The notes under the pieces: generated by a model
What the model saw: only the letters and a program-made list of their open reading frames with translations
Database searches by the model: none
What the model was told of the DNA's origin: nothing
Shown here: one piece after another, positions 24,128 to 33,644 of the stretch
Numbering within the stretch: the first letter of the stretch is position 1
How the letters are laid out: every line of letters begins with the position of its first letter
Origin: Sphingobacterium sp. FBM7-1
GTDB lineage: Bacteria; Bacteroidota; Bacteroidia; Sphingobacteriales; Sphingobacteriaceae
Length of the DNA: 64,000 nucleotides
Direction of reading: 5' to 3'
Assembly (NCBI RefSeq): GCF_020687765.1
Contig: NZ_JAJEWJ010000002.1
Coordinates: 372,001 to 436,000, forward strand
Position numbers and translations under genes: made by a program

Positions 24128-27004
24128 TTACTCTTCTGCATCGGCTACGGCATTGCGATAAAATAGCGTGTAGGGATCGGAGGGGTACACCAGGCTAGCT
24201 GGATTATGTTTGAACGGTACGTCCGGATTAAATATTTCCGAGAGGGTGCTACGAAGAAAAGTCTCAAAATCTGCTTTCGCGGTATGCAACTTTTCGGCTG
24301 TTAATAGATCGTTCCGTTCCCGGAATAAGGTGCCTTCTTCCCGCATCCGGCGTGCGACGTATAGGTGCGGTTCCAATTGTTTCCGACCTGTGACTTGTTC
24401 AAACACATAGGCATAAAATAAGGTCTGAACCAGTGCTTTGTTTTCGGTGTTGGTAGCAAATACTTTTTCGATGTTTTTAAACTCGACACTGTCACCACCG
24501 GTTTTGTAGTCGACGATACGGGTGGTGACCTGATTGTCGGCCGTAAGGACTTCGTCTACGCGGTCGATGATACCGAATAACCGGATGGTTTCTTCTTTTC
24601 CGTTAACGAGAATTGGGAAGTCGAAGGTGTAATCCTCGGTGTTTTCGAGCTCGATGATGCGGAAAGCCTTATAATGGTTAATGTCATACTGTATATACAC
24701 CCGGATGTATGCCGAAGCGATGCGGTGCATAATACGCTGCATGCTGTTCAATGCATCAATCGTTGTGATTTCTGTATGGTATTGCGTGCCGATCTCCCGG
24801 GTTACCAGCTCTTCTATATCGGATAGTGTTTCGGCTAAAGCGCTCGTCGGCGTAAAAGTCGCCAACCCTTTATAGGGTTTTAGAATTATTTCCATGACGT
24901 TATGAACCACGGTACCTAGTCGGTTCATCTCGAATTCGTGAGAAATACTGGGCGGCTCCTTTATTTCCGCAACATATTTTAAGAAAAACTGGAGCGGAGA
25001 TTGCAAATAGGTGGTCAGTGCGGTGGCAGCCAGTTTTTTCTTTTGCACGATATACATGTGCCAAAGTTGATCCCATATGGCACCTTCTTTGGGTATGATG
25101 AGTTCATCGCTTCTTTCGGGAAGGCGTACGGACTGCTGCTGGGTATGCACCACGAAGCGGAAATTACTTTCGAACTGCAATTGTTTGATAAAGCGGCTTT
25201 CTTCGCCGGTGCTGCTTTCGTCTACCAAACTATTGTAGAATACATGGAGCCCACCGCTGTACTGAAAATGGCGGTAAAACAGATAAGCGGATAGGGCATC
25301 TTGGTTCTCCAATACGGGCAGATCATATGCGCGACGTAAGCTGTTTGGAAGAAAGGTAGGGGAGGCGGCTGTTTTGGGTAAAATGCCTTCGTTTGCCCCG
25401 AGTATATAGACCTGATCAAAATTTAAACAGCGGCTTTCCAGTAGCCCCATGATTTGTAAGCCGTTTAGTGGATCGCCCTCGATCGCTGAATTGATCGGTG
25501 CGATGGCTTTCCGAATGAGTCCTATTTGAAAGGCAATGGAAGTTGGTGCGATGTGCTCGATCCCCTGTTTAAGCTGATGGAGCACCTTTTTTGTTTCTAT
25601 AATCAAGTTGCTATCGATTTGACGGATGCGATCTTGGGCAGAAATGGCGGTTAGCAGGTTGTCTAGCAGTTGTATTAAAGTAGGGATGAGCGCGGACGGG
25701 GTAGTTAGCGGTTTGAAAAACTGCGGAAATATGCTGCTCGCAATAGTTACGGTGCGAATATCAACGTCTACCAATTGCTTATCCGTTATTTCTTGTAACA
25801 AGTTATCGCGTTCCACGGAAGAAACACCTGTTAAGGGATGGTTGACAAAGGTTTCTATATATTGAAAGGGTACCTTAAGCCTATGGTGATGCGAAATTTC
25901 TTCTTGGGTATCCATCCAGAGGTTTAATAACCCATAGATCGGCGATTGTGCAAGCGGATACCCGGTCGTGATATTGGGTTTGACGTCTGGTAAACTTTGT
26001 AGCAAGGGAACCAACAAACTTTCGTCGGCAAGTAAGATCGCTGCACTTTGTTCGGATTGTGCGGACGCATTTAATACCTCGTGCAAAATCTTCGTTTGGC
26101 TGTTTTTACCGTTGCAGGCATAGAGGTTTACCGCGGTATGACGGTTTCCAATAATATGGGGGTGTTCACCGAGTGCATTGACCAATCCATAATCTTTGAT
26201 GTTGCGTCGGATGAATAGGCCTGCTTCCTGTTGCACATCCTCGATATAGTAGGCATCGGTATCGAAATAGAATAGTGCACGTCCGGCTTCCTGCCATTGT
26301 TGAAATAAAAGAGCTTCCGCTTTACTAAGAGCATTAAAACCTACAAATAATACTTTTTTAAAGCGATTTATAAAATCGGGATGGGGGACTTGCCGTTCCG
26401 CCAGTGCCCGATATAAGGTGGGGTAATTGAGCTGTTTTTCCTGTTCTAGTTTTTGTTTGAAAGCTTTGTATAGTACGGGGAGCCGTTTCCAAAGCCGAAG
26501 GAAGCGTTGTTGTAAACCGCTGTGGCCTGCTATACTGAAGGATTGCCAAAACTGACGGATGAAATGCTGTTGTTCTGCGGTAAAGTGTTGAAAGGCGATA
26601 TCGATTTTAGTGGTGTCATACAATTCCATATAAATGTGGTCGATATCCACGAGCTCGTAATCCAATTGTCCAAAATCGCTTAAGAGAATTTCGGCTATTG
26701 GATAAAATTCTTCCAATGTTTCGGGTTCGGAACCTTCCGCTGCCAATAATTCATTGTGCAATTGAAAAAGGTAAAAGAACTGTGTAAGTGGTGAGGCCTC
26801 CGTGGCGTCCGATGCTTGTTTGAAAAACTGTTGAATCGTGAAAAACTGGGGAGACCATATCGCTTTTCCATATACGTCTGCCAGGTGTTTTTTGAGATAG
26901 GTGATCGGCCGCTTATTATTGAATATAATGGCGACGTCGGCTAATTCATTTCCAAAGCGCTGACAGATGTCTTCTGCCACGGTATATAAGAAAGGTTTAT
27001 TCAT
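24128..27004 (-). CDS. AddB-like PD-(D/E)XK exonuclease subunit
   Basis: Nuclease subunit of an AddAB/RecBCD-like double-strand break resection complex. The start at 27004 (MNKPFLYTVAEDICQRF) overlaps the stop of the AddA-like gene as ATGA, which decides it over an in-frame ATG at 27106. The N-terminal half resembles an inactivated helicase (VAIIFNNKRPITYLKK). The C-terminal nuclease has FGIIDRVDEVL and the RIVDYKTGG active-site motif, followed by an EQVTGRKQ helix. I see no four-cysteine Fe-S pattern like that of Bacillus AddB. The stop faces the GT51 gene. Confidence 0.9.
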   Translation of the reverse strand: MNKPFLYTVAEDICQRFGNELADVAIIFNNKRPITYLKKHLADVYGKAIWSPQFFTIQQFFKQASDATEASPLTQFFYLFQLHNELLAAEGSEPETLEEFYPIAEILLSDFGQLDYELVDIDHIYMELYDTTKIDIAFQHFTAEQQHFIRQFWQSFSIAGHSGLQQRFLRLWKRLPVLYKAFKQKLEQEKQLNYPTLYRALAERQVPHPDFINRFKKVLFVGFNALSKAEALLFQQWQEAGRALFYFDTDAYYIEDVQQEAGLFIRRNIKDYGLVNALGEHPHIIGNRHTAVNLYACNGKNSQTKILHEVLNASAQSEQSAAILLADESLLVPLLQSLPDVKPNITTGYPLAQSPIYGLLNLWMDTQEEISHHHRLKVPFQYIETFVNHPLTGVSSVERDNLLQEITDKQLVDVDIRTVTIASSIFPQFFKPLTTPSALIPTLIQLLDNLLTAISAQDRIRQIDSNLIIETKKVLHQLKQGIEHIAPTSIAFQIGLIRKAIAPINSAIEGDPLNGLQIMGLLESRCLNFDQVYILGANEGILPKTAASPTFLPNSLRRAYDLPVLENQDALSAYLFYRHFQYSGGLHVFYNSLVDESSTGEESRFIKQLQFESNFRFVVHTQQQSVRLPERSDELIIPKEGAIWDQLWHMYIVQKKKLAATALTTYLQSPLQFFLKYVAEIKEPPSISHEFEMNRLGTVVHNVMEIILKPYKGLATFTPTSALAETLSDIEELVTREIGTQYHTEITTIDALNSMQRIMHRIASAYIRVYIQYDINHYKAFRIIELENTEDYTFDFPILVNGKEETIRLFGIIDRVDEVLTADNQVTTRIVDYKTGGDSVEFKNIEKVFATNTENKALVQTLFYAYVFEQVTGRKQLEPHLYVARRMREEGTLFRERNDLLTAEKLHTAKADFETFLRSTLSEIFNPDVPFKHNPASLVYPSDPYTLFYRNAVADAEE

Positions 27005-30000
27005 ATCACTTCTACTAATTCTTTGATTTTTGCGTAATAAAGATACCCCTTCACGTTCGAGTATCCGAGGTTGCGGAGCGCTTTTTTGTAGCTTTCGATT
27101 TGCCATTGATGGTCTGCGTAGTCGCCTTTTGTAAATTTGAAATCGAGCACGATGGTTTCTGCGGCATTGGTAAAAACTTTATCCGGACGGATTGTTTCCC
27201 CATTTTCTAAGATGATACTGGCTTCATTCCAGATTTTATAGGGGCCTGTTAACCATTGATGTATCGTGGGATGGTGCCATATCTCGTGAATTTCTTGCAA
27301 CAAAAAAGGACGATCTTCGGCTGTTAGGATGCCATTTTCTATGTACGCTTCTACTTGTTTAGAGATCGCCTGTTCGTCGGTAATCTCCGACATGATTTCG
27401 TGTGCGAGTATACCATATTGAGCGGCTTTTTCCATCATGAGGATATTGTTGATGCTGCGTTTGTTGGATTTATCAAATGCTTTTTGCAGCTCGGACGAAA
27501 TAGGGTAGGTGGACAGGCTGATCGGACGGAAGCTAATTTTAGGAGCTTCCGTTAGGTCTTTTTCGGGACTTGATAAATCGTTGTCTGTTTCTTGAGGAAG
27601 GGGATGGTCAACGCGTAGTTGGTTTTCGTCAAACGGAAAGGGCGAGCTGCTGTCGGTTAAGGCCTGATAGAGTAGGTCACTGATATATTCATTCTTGCTA
27701 TCGATCCCTAATACTTCGCCCGTTTTCTTGTCGATATTTTCTTTAAAGGAAGGCGCTAATAGATATAGGTGTTGAACGGCTCGTGTGGTGGCGACATAAA
27801 AGGTGTTTAGGGCGTCCATGTAGTTAAACAACATTTCTTCAAAATATTGTTTGTAGAAAATAGACTTCCCGACTGTACTGTTGTATTTAATCGGTATTTT
27901 TCCGAGTACCTGGAACGGTGAATCCCCCGTATCAATCCAGAAATCACCATTCGTCATGCCATCCAAATCCCAGGAGCAAAAGGGAAGCATCACTACATCG
28001 TAGGCGAGTCCTTTGGATTTGTGTATCGTCGTGACTTCAATGGCATCCATTTTTCCGCCTGCGGGTAGAACGGTGTTAGAACCATCTTCTTCCCAGTATT
28101 GTAGAAATTGGGTGATGCCGCGTTCGCCCGAGGTAGAGAAATTAGACACAAGGTCTTTAAAAGCTAGGAGGAAAGGGATATGGATGTTGTCGGTTTCATG
28201 GAACCCATATATTTCGATCAGTTGTTCAATGAGGTGTATCAGCGGCGATTGTTGGAGCTGAAGCCATTGGGCGGATAATTGCTGGGGTAAAAGGGCTTCT
28301 ATATCTGCGAAATTATTCTTTTTAAAGGCTAACCAATAGGCTTCGTCGAATGTTTGCCCATTACGGATAATCTGGTAAAGGTAAGTCATTTTTGCCCGGT
28401 GGATAACATGTTTATCTGTTGTGTATACGAGGGCTTTGAGGGTCTCGATGAGTAATAAAATGGCATCATTGGATGATAGTTGCAATGCATCGCCCGATAT
28501 GATGTCGAAGGTTAGCCCCGTCTGGTTTTTGTGTAGCATCAGGGCTTCGATGACTTGACGGGCTTGACCATTGCTTCTGACGAGGATACCAATTTGTTTG
28601 GCTGTGTATCGACCGGTGGATAGCCAAGTATGGATTTTATCGCAGAGGCGTTTCAGGGCCTCTTCCATGACCTGGTTCCGACGATAGCGTCCGTCTTGTA
28701 CGGGTAGATATTGAATTTCTATCGAACCGAGTTTGTGGGGGTCGCTCTGGCGATGCGGAGGAATTTGCTGGGTGCTATTTTGATAGGCCTTGACCAACAT
28801 TTCGGCATTACCAGAAGCTGTCCACCAGGCGTGACCTTCTTCATCTAAATTTTCTAAAACTTTTGTGTTGAGGGTTGCCTGTAGTTTTTGTGGGATCGTT
28901 GCATATAGGTGATTGTTTAAGGTAATGATATGGGGATAGCTTCGAAAATTTGTTTCCAAGGTGCCATTTTCAATAAAACCAGCGCGTTGCTGCGCTGATA
29001 AATGGAAGGTATGGCTGATTTGATCTTCTACCTGCTGTAATAAAATTCGCCAATCCCCATTTCGCCAGCGATAAATGCTCTGCTTGACATCCCCAACGAT
29101 GAGGTGTTCATTGATTTCTTGTTTGGCGTTTCCCAGGGCATTGATCAGTAGTGGGCTGTAATTCTTCCATTGAATACGGGAGGTGTCCTGAAATTCGTCG
29201 AATAGAAAATAGTTGTATCGATTACCAATCTTCTCCCATATAAAGGTGGGGTCGTTTTGTTCGTCTAATCCCAATCGATTGAGTAAGATTTGCGCATCTG
29301 AAATCAGCTGCGCGCTGTTTTCCTTACGCCATTGGCTTAGCAAATCGCTCATTTCTTTGAGTAATCGAAGATAGTACAGGTTATTCTGTACCGCTTGATA
29401 AGCAATGAACGTGGGAAATAGGTTATGTAACTCTGCCAGTTGCCGTATAATAGGTTGCAGTGCCTGTTGGATATCGTAACGGATGTGCTTGTCAGCCGTG
29501 GTATAGACTTCTTCATTATCCAGCAAGGCTAGGAAACGGTCGAAGATCTTTTGAAGATCGGTAGGTGATGTTTTGTAAATATGTTCGCTGATTTTGCTGG
29601 CTGCGATCAGTTTATTGCGAGATTTTCCTTTCAGTTCATCCGCATCGATATCAAAGGATCGAAATGTTGTTTTGAATGTAGCGATGGTTTCGCTCAAGGT
29701 GTCTAGAAAAAATTTTGTTTTCTCCTGGACTTCCTTGTTGAGAAGGGCGAATACGTCGTCGGCTTTGGCAGCAGCTAAATAGGCATTAAATTCTTGAAAG
29801 TTTTCGGTGAAAATAAGGCTGGCTAAGTTTAGCAATTGTTGCCGGTAGTTCCAGTTTTCGTTGTTCGCTATTTTTTGTTCGGCGTATTCGATGATCCATT
29901 CCAACAAATCGGGACGTTCGTCTAGTAGCTGGTTGAGCATTACGGACAAATCTTGTTTTACTTTAGCCGTGTTCAGCTCGATTTTATAGGCCGCATCCAA

Positions 30001-30393
30001 GTTAAGCTCATAGGTGAAGCTACGGATAACCTTTTGGGAAAAGCCGTCAATGGTGCTGACGGTGAAGCGGCTGTAATCGTGCAGTATTTTGCGATAGACA
30101 AGATGGGCCTTTTGTTGTAATTGAGTTTCCCCTTCTTGGGGGAATTGCGCCAACAACAGCTGTCGGAAAGCTGCGGTTTTTTGGCTTTTATCACCTGTTG
30201 CTAGTCCTTGTAGAACACGGAGGATGCGTTCCTTCATCTCTGCTGTGGCTTTATTGGTAAACGTGACGGCGAGAATCTCTCGATAGCTGTTTTCGTTGGA
30301 CAGCAGTAGGGTAAGATAATGAAGTGTAAGGCTGAAGGTTTTTCCGGAGCCAGCCGAAGCTTTCAATATTTTTAACGGAGCGACAGTGTTCAT
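27001..30393 (-). CDS. AddA-like UvrD/RecB helicase-nuclease
   Basis: SF1A helicase and nuclease subunit that unwinds and degrades DNA ends. From ATG 30393 (MNTVAPLKILKASAGSGKTF) the motifs run in order: Walker A ASAGSGKTF, VTFTNKATAEM (Ia), LFDEFQDTSRIQW (II), VGDVKQSIYRWRNGDW (III), TIHKSKGLAYDVVMLPF (V) and YVATTRAVQHLYLL (VI). The C-terminus has the nuclease motif VLDFKFTK. An in-frame ATG at 30483 adds 30 residues that do not look like part of the family. The 4-bp overlap with the next gene indicates translational coupling and a shared complex. Confidence 0.92.
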   Translation of the reverse strand: MNTVAPLKILKASAGSGKTFSLTLHYLTLLLSNENSYREILAVTFTNKATAEMKERILRVLQGLATGDKSQKTAAFRQLLLAQFPQEGETQLQQKAHLVYRKILHDYSRFTVSTIDGFSQKVIRSFTYELNLDAAYKIELNTAKVKQDLSVMLNQLLDERPDLLEWIIEYAEQKIANNENWNYRQQLLNLASLIFTENFQEFNAYLAAAKADDVFALLNKEVQEKTKFFLDTLSETIATFKTTFRSFDIDADELKGKSRNKLIAASKISEHIYKTSPTDLQKIFDRFLALLDNEEVYTTADKHIRYDIQQALQPIIRQLAELHNLFPTFIAYQAVQNNLYYLRLLKEMSDLLSQWRKENSAQLISDAQILLNRLGLDEQNDPTFIWEKIGNRYNYFLFDEFQDTSRIQWKNYSPLLINALGNAKQEINEHLIVGDVKQSIYRWRNGDWRILLQQVEDQISHTFHLSAQQRAGFIENGTLETNFRSYPHIITLNNHLYATIPQKLQATLNTKVLENLDEEGHAWWTASGNAEMLVKAYQNSTQQIPPHRQSDPHKLGSIEIQYLPVQDGRYRRNQVMEEALKRLCDKIHTWLSTGRYTAKQIGILVRSNGQARQVIEALMLHKNQTGLTFDIISGDALQLSSNDAILLLIETLKALVYTTDKHVIHRAKMTYLYQIIRNGQTFDEAYWLAFKKNNFADIEALLPQQLSAQWLQLQQSPLIHLIEQLIEIYGFHETDNIHIPFLLAFKDLVSNFSTSGERGITQFLQYWEEDGSNTVLPAGGKMDAIEVTTIHKSKGLAYDVVMLPFCSWDLDGMTNGDFWIDTGDSPFQVLGKIPIKYNSTVGKSIFYKQYFEEMLFNYMDALNTFYVATTRAVQHLYLLAPSFKENIDKKTGEVLGIDSKNEYISDLLYQALTDSSSPFPFDENQLRVDHPLPQETDNDLSSPEKDLTEAPKISFRPISLSTYPISSELQKAFDKSNKRSINNILMMEKAAQYGILAHEIMSEITDEQAISKQVEAYIENGILTAEDRPFLLQEIHEIWHHPTIHQWLTGPYKIWNEASIILENGETIRPDKVFTNAAETIVLDFKFTKGDYADHQWQIESYKKALRNLGYSNVKGYLYYAKIKELVEVI

Positions 30394-30556
30394 GTTACAA
30401 AGTAAGAAGTAAAATTGAAAAAGGCAAAATCTCATCCTCTCCAGCTTGCTGAGGTCGTTGTGGACGGGGATGGTAGAATGCAAAAGTTTCTAATTAGCTA
30501 AGTAATCTTTAAGAAGCTGATTGTTAGATAAATTTTAGTTTTCCCTTTTTAGTTTT

Positions 30557-30564
30557 TATCTTTG
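30557..30564 (+). promoter_or_regulatory. Candidate -7 element for rpsP
   Basis: TATCTTTG matches TAnnTTTG exactly, 57 bp upstream of the rpsP ATG. A TTTTAG about 19 bp further upstream could serve as a weak -33 box. The high expression expected of a ribosomal protein gene fits. Confidence 0.6.
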
Positions 30565-30621
30565 CGTCCCCTCTTGCGCGAAGCACGGGGGATATGTTGA
30601 ATACATAAACAATTTAAAAAA

Positions 30622-31182
30622 ATGGCAACTAAAATCAGATTGCAAAGACACGGTAAAAAAGGTAAGCCTTTTTACCACGTAGTAGTAGCAGATTCACGTG
30701 CTCCGCGTGATGGTAGATTCATTGAGCGTTTAGGTTCTTACAACCCAAACACTAATCCAGCAACTATCGTTTTAGATTTTGACAGGGCTTTGTACTGGAT
30801 GAACGTAGGTGCACAACCTACCGACACCGCTCGTGCTATTCTTTCTTACCAAGGTGTTCTTTTTAAGAAACACTTAGAAGGTGGTGTGAAAAAAGGAGCT
30901 TTTGATGAAGCACAAGCAGAAGAGAAATTTGCGAAATGGTTGGAAGACAAAACTGCAAAGATCGAAGGTAAGAAAACAGGTTTAGTTGAATCGAAAGAAG
31001 AAGCTAAGAAAGCTGCTCTTGCTGCGGAAGCAAAGAAAAATGCAGAAAAAGCTGCTGCTTTAGCTGCTAAAAATGCACCAGTTGCAGAAGAAACTGAAGC
31101 TGCAGAAGGTGAAGAAGCAGCTGTTGAAGCTCCAGAAGCATCAGCAGAAGGCGCTGAAAACGCAGAAGAAACTGAAGGATAA
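30622..31182 (+). CDS. rpsP: 30S ribosomal protein S16 with long Ala/Glu/Lys-rich tail
   Basis: A structural protein of the small ribosomal subunit. Residues 1 to about 85 are the conserved fold ([35 protein letters not shown] read in two parts across the start), continuing [10 protein letters not shown] and [11 protein letters not shown]. Residues 86-186 are an extension rich in Ala, Lys and Glu, turning strongly acidic at the end ([19 protein letters not shown]), likely disordered or helical. S16 in most bacteria is about 80-90 residues, so more than half of this protein is extra. A strong terminator follows, cutting it off from rimM. Confidence 0.97.
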   Translation: MATKIRLQRHGKKGKPFYHVVVADSRAPRDGRFIERLGSYNPNTNPATIVLDFDRALYWMNVGAQPTDTARAILSYQGVLFKKHLEGGVKKGAFDEAQAEEKFAKWLEDKTAKIEGKKTGLVESKEEAKKAALAAEAKKNAEKAAALAAKNAPVAEETEAAEGEEAAVEAPEASAEGAENAEETEG

Positions 31183-31206
31183 TTATTATTCGAACAGATG
31201 AAAGAA

Positions 31207-31234
31207 AGCCGAGTTTATGAAATTCGGCTTTTTT
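31207..31234 (+). terminator. Intrinsic terminator of rpsP
   Basis: AGCCGAGTTT (31207-31216) pairs with AAATTCGGCT (31220-31229), one G-T wobble, three-base loop, followed by a T run. It begins 25 bp after the rpsP stop. Confidence 0.9.
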
Positions 31235-31255
31235 CTTTTTCCCGTGAAAAAGAAA
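31232..31255. repeat. T-rich/A-rich inverted repeat at the left end of the rpsP-rimM insert
   Basis: TTTCTTTTTC (31232-31241) and GAAAAAGAAA (31246-31255) form a perfect 10-bp inverted repeat with a 4-base loop. It is followed by CAAAAA and TCGTCGCT, an arrangement seen again at 35380-35421. Confidence 0.75.
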
Positions 31256-31331
31256 CAAAAACCTCGTCGCTGAAAAATTTTGATGGGATGGACTGTGCTT
31301 AAATAGAATTTATACAGATTTCAAAATTTTT

Positions 31332-31817
31332 GATGCGACCTTTTTTGGATAAAGAGGGGAGGTGCAATTGCGTAACTGAGTGAAGTGAGCTCATGGACAC
31401 TAAAATAAATGCTTGTGCATAACAATCCTCGCTTAGGATGTTTAATTTTAGGGTTGGTACTAAGGATGAATTTGCGCAATTGTAAAACATCCGGATGCGA
31501 CCTTTTTTGGATAAAGAGGGGAGGTGCAATTGCGTAACTGAGTGAAGTGAGCTGATGGATACTAAAATAAATACTTGTGCATAACAATCCTCGCTTAGGA
31601 TGTTTAATTTTAGGGTTGGTACTAAGGATGAATTTGTGCAATTGTAAAACATCCGGATGCGACCTTTTTTGGATAAAGAGGGGAGGTGCAATTGCGTAAC
31701 TGAGTGAAGTGAGCTGATGGATACTAAAATAAATACTTGTCCATAAGAATCTTCCCTTCGAGTCTTTTACTTTAGGGTTGGTACTAAGGATGAACTTGTA
31801 CAATTGTAAAACATCCG
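31332..31817. repeat. Three tandem copies of a 162-bp repeat
   Basis: Copies run 31332-31493, 31494-31655 and 31656-31817, each beginning GATGCGACCTTTTTTGG; a fourth begins at 31818 but diverges within a few bases. Copies 1 and 2 are almost identical. Copy 3 differs mainly at about 31740-31772, where an ATCCT/AGGAT mini-hairpin is replaced. Each copy boundary contains the palindrome CATCCGGATG (slightly altered at the left edge). As 162 is 54 codons, a minus-strand frame stays open through the array (31321-31803), but it has no recognisable domain or signal and I read the array as non-coding. Confidence 0.92.
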
Positions 31818-31906
31818 GATGGGACTTAAAAGGTAAAGAAAGGTGCCATAATAGCGGATTGCTCGCGATGGGTAATGATAGTGGCGAGGCGGAAGAAAGA
31901 CGACCT

Positions 31907-32023
31907 TATATTGTTCTGCGGTCGTTTTTCAGCCGGCTATTCCGTTAAAAACAGCATGTTGTTTGAGCGAAGCGAGTTCCATGCTGTTTAGGAATAGGCA
32001 AAGAAAAACAGCAGAACGATATA
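31907..32023. repeat. Nested imperfect hairpin element upstream of rimM
   Basis: Three sets of arms are nested: TATATTGTTCTGC (31907-31919) with GCAGAACGATATA (32011-32023, one mismatch), CTATTCC (31937-31943) with GGAATAG (31991-31997), and AACAGCATG (31950-31958) with CATGCTGTT (31980-31988). The central loop contains GAGCGAAGCGAG. The whole could fold into one 117-base structure. Confidence 0.75.
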
Positions 32024-32040
32024 CAGTCTTGACTTTTTTG

Positions 32041-32068
32041 TTTCTTTTTTTGTCAAGAAAAAAAGAAA
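32041..32068. repeat. T-rich/A-rich inverted repeat at the right end of the rpsP-rimM insert
   Basis: TTTCTTTTTTT (32041-32051) and AAAAAAAGAAA (32058-32068) form a perfect 11-bp inverted repeat. It ends 13 bp before the rimM ATG and is of the same type as those at 31232, 35380, 35558 and 36909. Confidence 0.75.
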
Positions 32069-32081
32069 AAGAAAAAACATT

Positions 32082-32609
32082 ATGAACATTAACGAAGCAT
32101 TCTATATCGGTTATCTCACAAAAACGCGCGGTTTAAAAGGCGAAATGCAGCTTTATTTTGAATTCGACGATTATATGGACTTAGACTTGGATGTTCTTTT
32201 TTTGGAAGTGAACCAAAAGTTAGTTCCTTATTTTGTGGGGGATATAAAATTACACCATAACAGTACGGCTTATCTTTATTTGGAGGATGTGGATCATGTA
32301 GATAAAGCAAAAGAGCTGATAAAAAAGAAAGTATATCTCCCCAATGATAAAATGCCGGAAAGAGATCCAGACGATTTTCGCTACACCGATTTAGTGGGAT
32401 ATCTTGTTGTGGATGAGCAGGAAGGTGAACTTGGTGAAATAACCGCTGTTCAAGAGTTTCCGCAACAATTCTTGGCTACTGTTGACTTTGATGGACAGGA
32501 ACTCCTATTTCCGTTGAGTGAAGATCTTATTTTGGGAATTGATGAGGAAGAACAAGTCATCGAAGTCGAATTGCCGGAAGGTCTTATCGATCTATATCGG
32601 GAGTTATAA
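32082..32609 (+). CDS. rimM: Ribosome maturation factor RimM
   Basis: An assembly factor for the 30S head that binds S19. The 175 residues comprise an N-terminal beta barrel (YIGYLTKTRGLKGEMQLYFEF) and a C-terminal PRC barrel (DLVGYLVVDEQEGELGEITAV, then LLFPLSEDLIL). Length is normal. It usually follows rpsP directly and precedes trmD; here it is separated from rpsP by about 0.9 kb of repeats and is followed by metF, with no trmD in the window. Confidence 0.95.
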   Translation: MNINEAFYIGYLTKTRGLKGEMQLYFEFDDYMDLDLDVLFLEVNQKLVPYFVGDIKLHHNSTAYLYLEDVDHVDKAKELIKKKVYLPNDKMPERDPDDFRYTDLVGYLVVDEQEGELGEITAVQEFPQQFLATVDFDGQELLFPLSEDLILGIDEEEQVIEVELPEGLIDLYREL

Positions 32610-32675
32610 AACGAAAATAAATTTCATTTTCATAACTCCTTTAACTTCCATATCTTTCCGCAACTTTTATATGAA

Positions 32676-33632
32676 ATGAAGATTATAGACCATATTAAGA
32701 ACGCAAACGGAAAGACCTTGTTTTCATTTGAGCTATTACCTCCAGCGAAGGGACAGGGCATACAGAGTATTTTCAGTACAATGGATGAATTGATGGAGTT
32801 CAACCCTCCGTTTATTGATGTGACGTATCACCGCGAGGATTACCTGTATAAACAACATGATAACGGGTTGTTGGAACGTGTGGCTTACCGAAAACGGCCG
32901 GGAACTGTTGCCATTTGTGCGGCTATTATGAATAAGTATAAGGTCGATGCCGTACCGCATTTGATTTGTGGCGGATTTACGAAAGAGGAAACGGAAAATG
33001 CCCTTATCGATTTAAACTTTCTGGGTATAGACAATGTATTGGTGCTGCGGGGCGATGCTAGGAAAGGTGACCCTGATTTTGTCCCGACACCTGGTGGCCA
33101 TGCTTATGCAACGGAACTGCTTCAGCAAGTTGTGGATATGAATAGTGGGAAATACTTGCATGAAGATATAGAGAGTTCTGCAAAAACTGATTTTTGTATC
33201 GGCGTTGCGGGCTATCCGGAGAAGCATTTTGAATCACCGAATTTCAATACCGATTTTAAATGGTTGAAGAAAAAAGTGGAAATGGGTGCGGAATTTATTG
33301 TAACCCAGATGTTTTTCAATGTCGAAAAATATAAAGAGTTTGTCACGAAATGTAGGGATAACGGTATTCACGTCCCGATTATTCCGGGTCTAAAGCCTAT
33401 GACTACCAAGAGACAATTGATTACATTGCCTAAGATTTTCCATTTGGATATTCCAGAGGAATTAAGTGAGGCGGTAGAGAATTGTAAGACGAATGCTGAC
33501 GTACGTCAGGTAGGTGAGGAATGGTTGGTAGAGCAATGTAAGGAGTTAATCAAGTTCGGTGCTCCGGTCTTGCATTTCTATACGATGAGTAATCCGGGGC
33601 CGACCAAGAAAATTGTGGCGCGTTTAGCTTAG
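32676..33632 (+). CDS. metF: Methylenetetrahydrofolate reductase
   Basis: A flavoenzyme reducing 5,10-methylene-THF to 5-methyl-THF for methionine synthesis. The 318 residues form a TIM barrel with FSFELLPPAKG at the start (Glu of the folate site), DVTYHRED, LVLRGDARKGDPDF with the FAD-binding RGD, and QMFFNVEKY, then GLKPMTTKRQL. Length is family-typical. It has a 66-bp gap from rimM and is closed by a strong bidirectional terminator shared with glnS. Confidence 0.95.
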   Translation: MKIIDHIKNANGKTLFSFELLPPAKGQGIQSIFSTMDELMEFNPPFIDVTYHREDYLYKQHDNGLLERVAYRKRPGTVAICAAIMNKYKVDAVPHLICGGFTKEETENALIDLNFLGIDNVLVLRGDARKGDPDFVPTPGGHAYATELLQQVVDMNSGKYLHEDIESSAKTDFCIGVAGYPEKHFESPNFNTDFKWLKKKVEMGAEFIVTQMFFNVEKYKEFVTKCRDNGIHVPIIPGLKPMTTKRQLITLPKIFHLDIPEELSEAVENCKTNADVRQVGEEWLVEQCKELIKFGAPVLHFYTMSNPGPTKKIVARLA

Positions 33633-33644
33633 AAGATAATTGAA

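Noticed and set aside
31321-31803. 160-codon minus-strand frame through the 162-bp repeats
   Set aside because: It stays open because 162 is a multiple of three. There is no plausible start context, signal peptide or domain, and an overlapping frame is open as well.
31332-31817. CRISPR array
   Set aside because: Units are 162 bp and uniform along their length, with no short repeat plus unique spacer structure and no cas genes. The 21- and 22-bp arrays also lack spacers.
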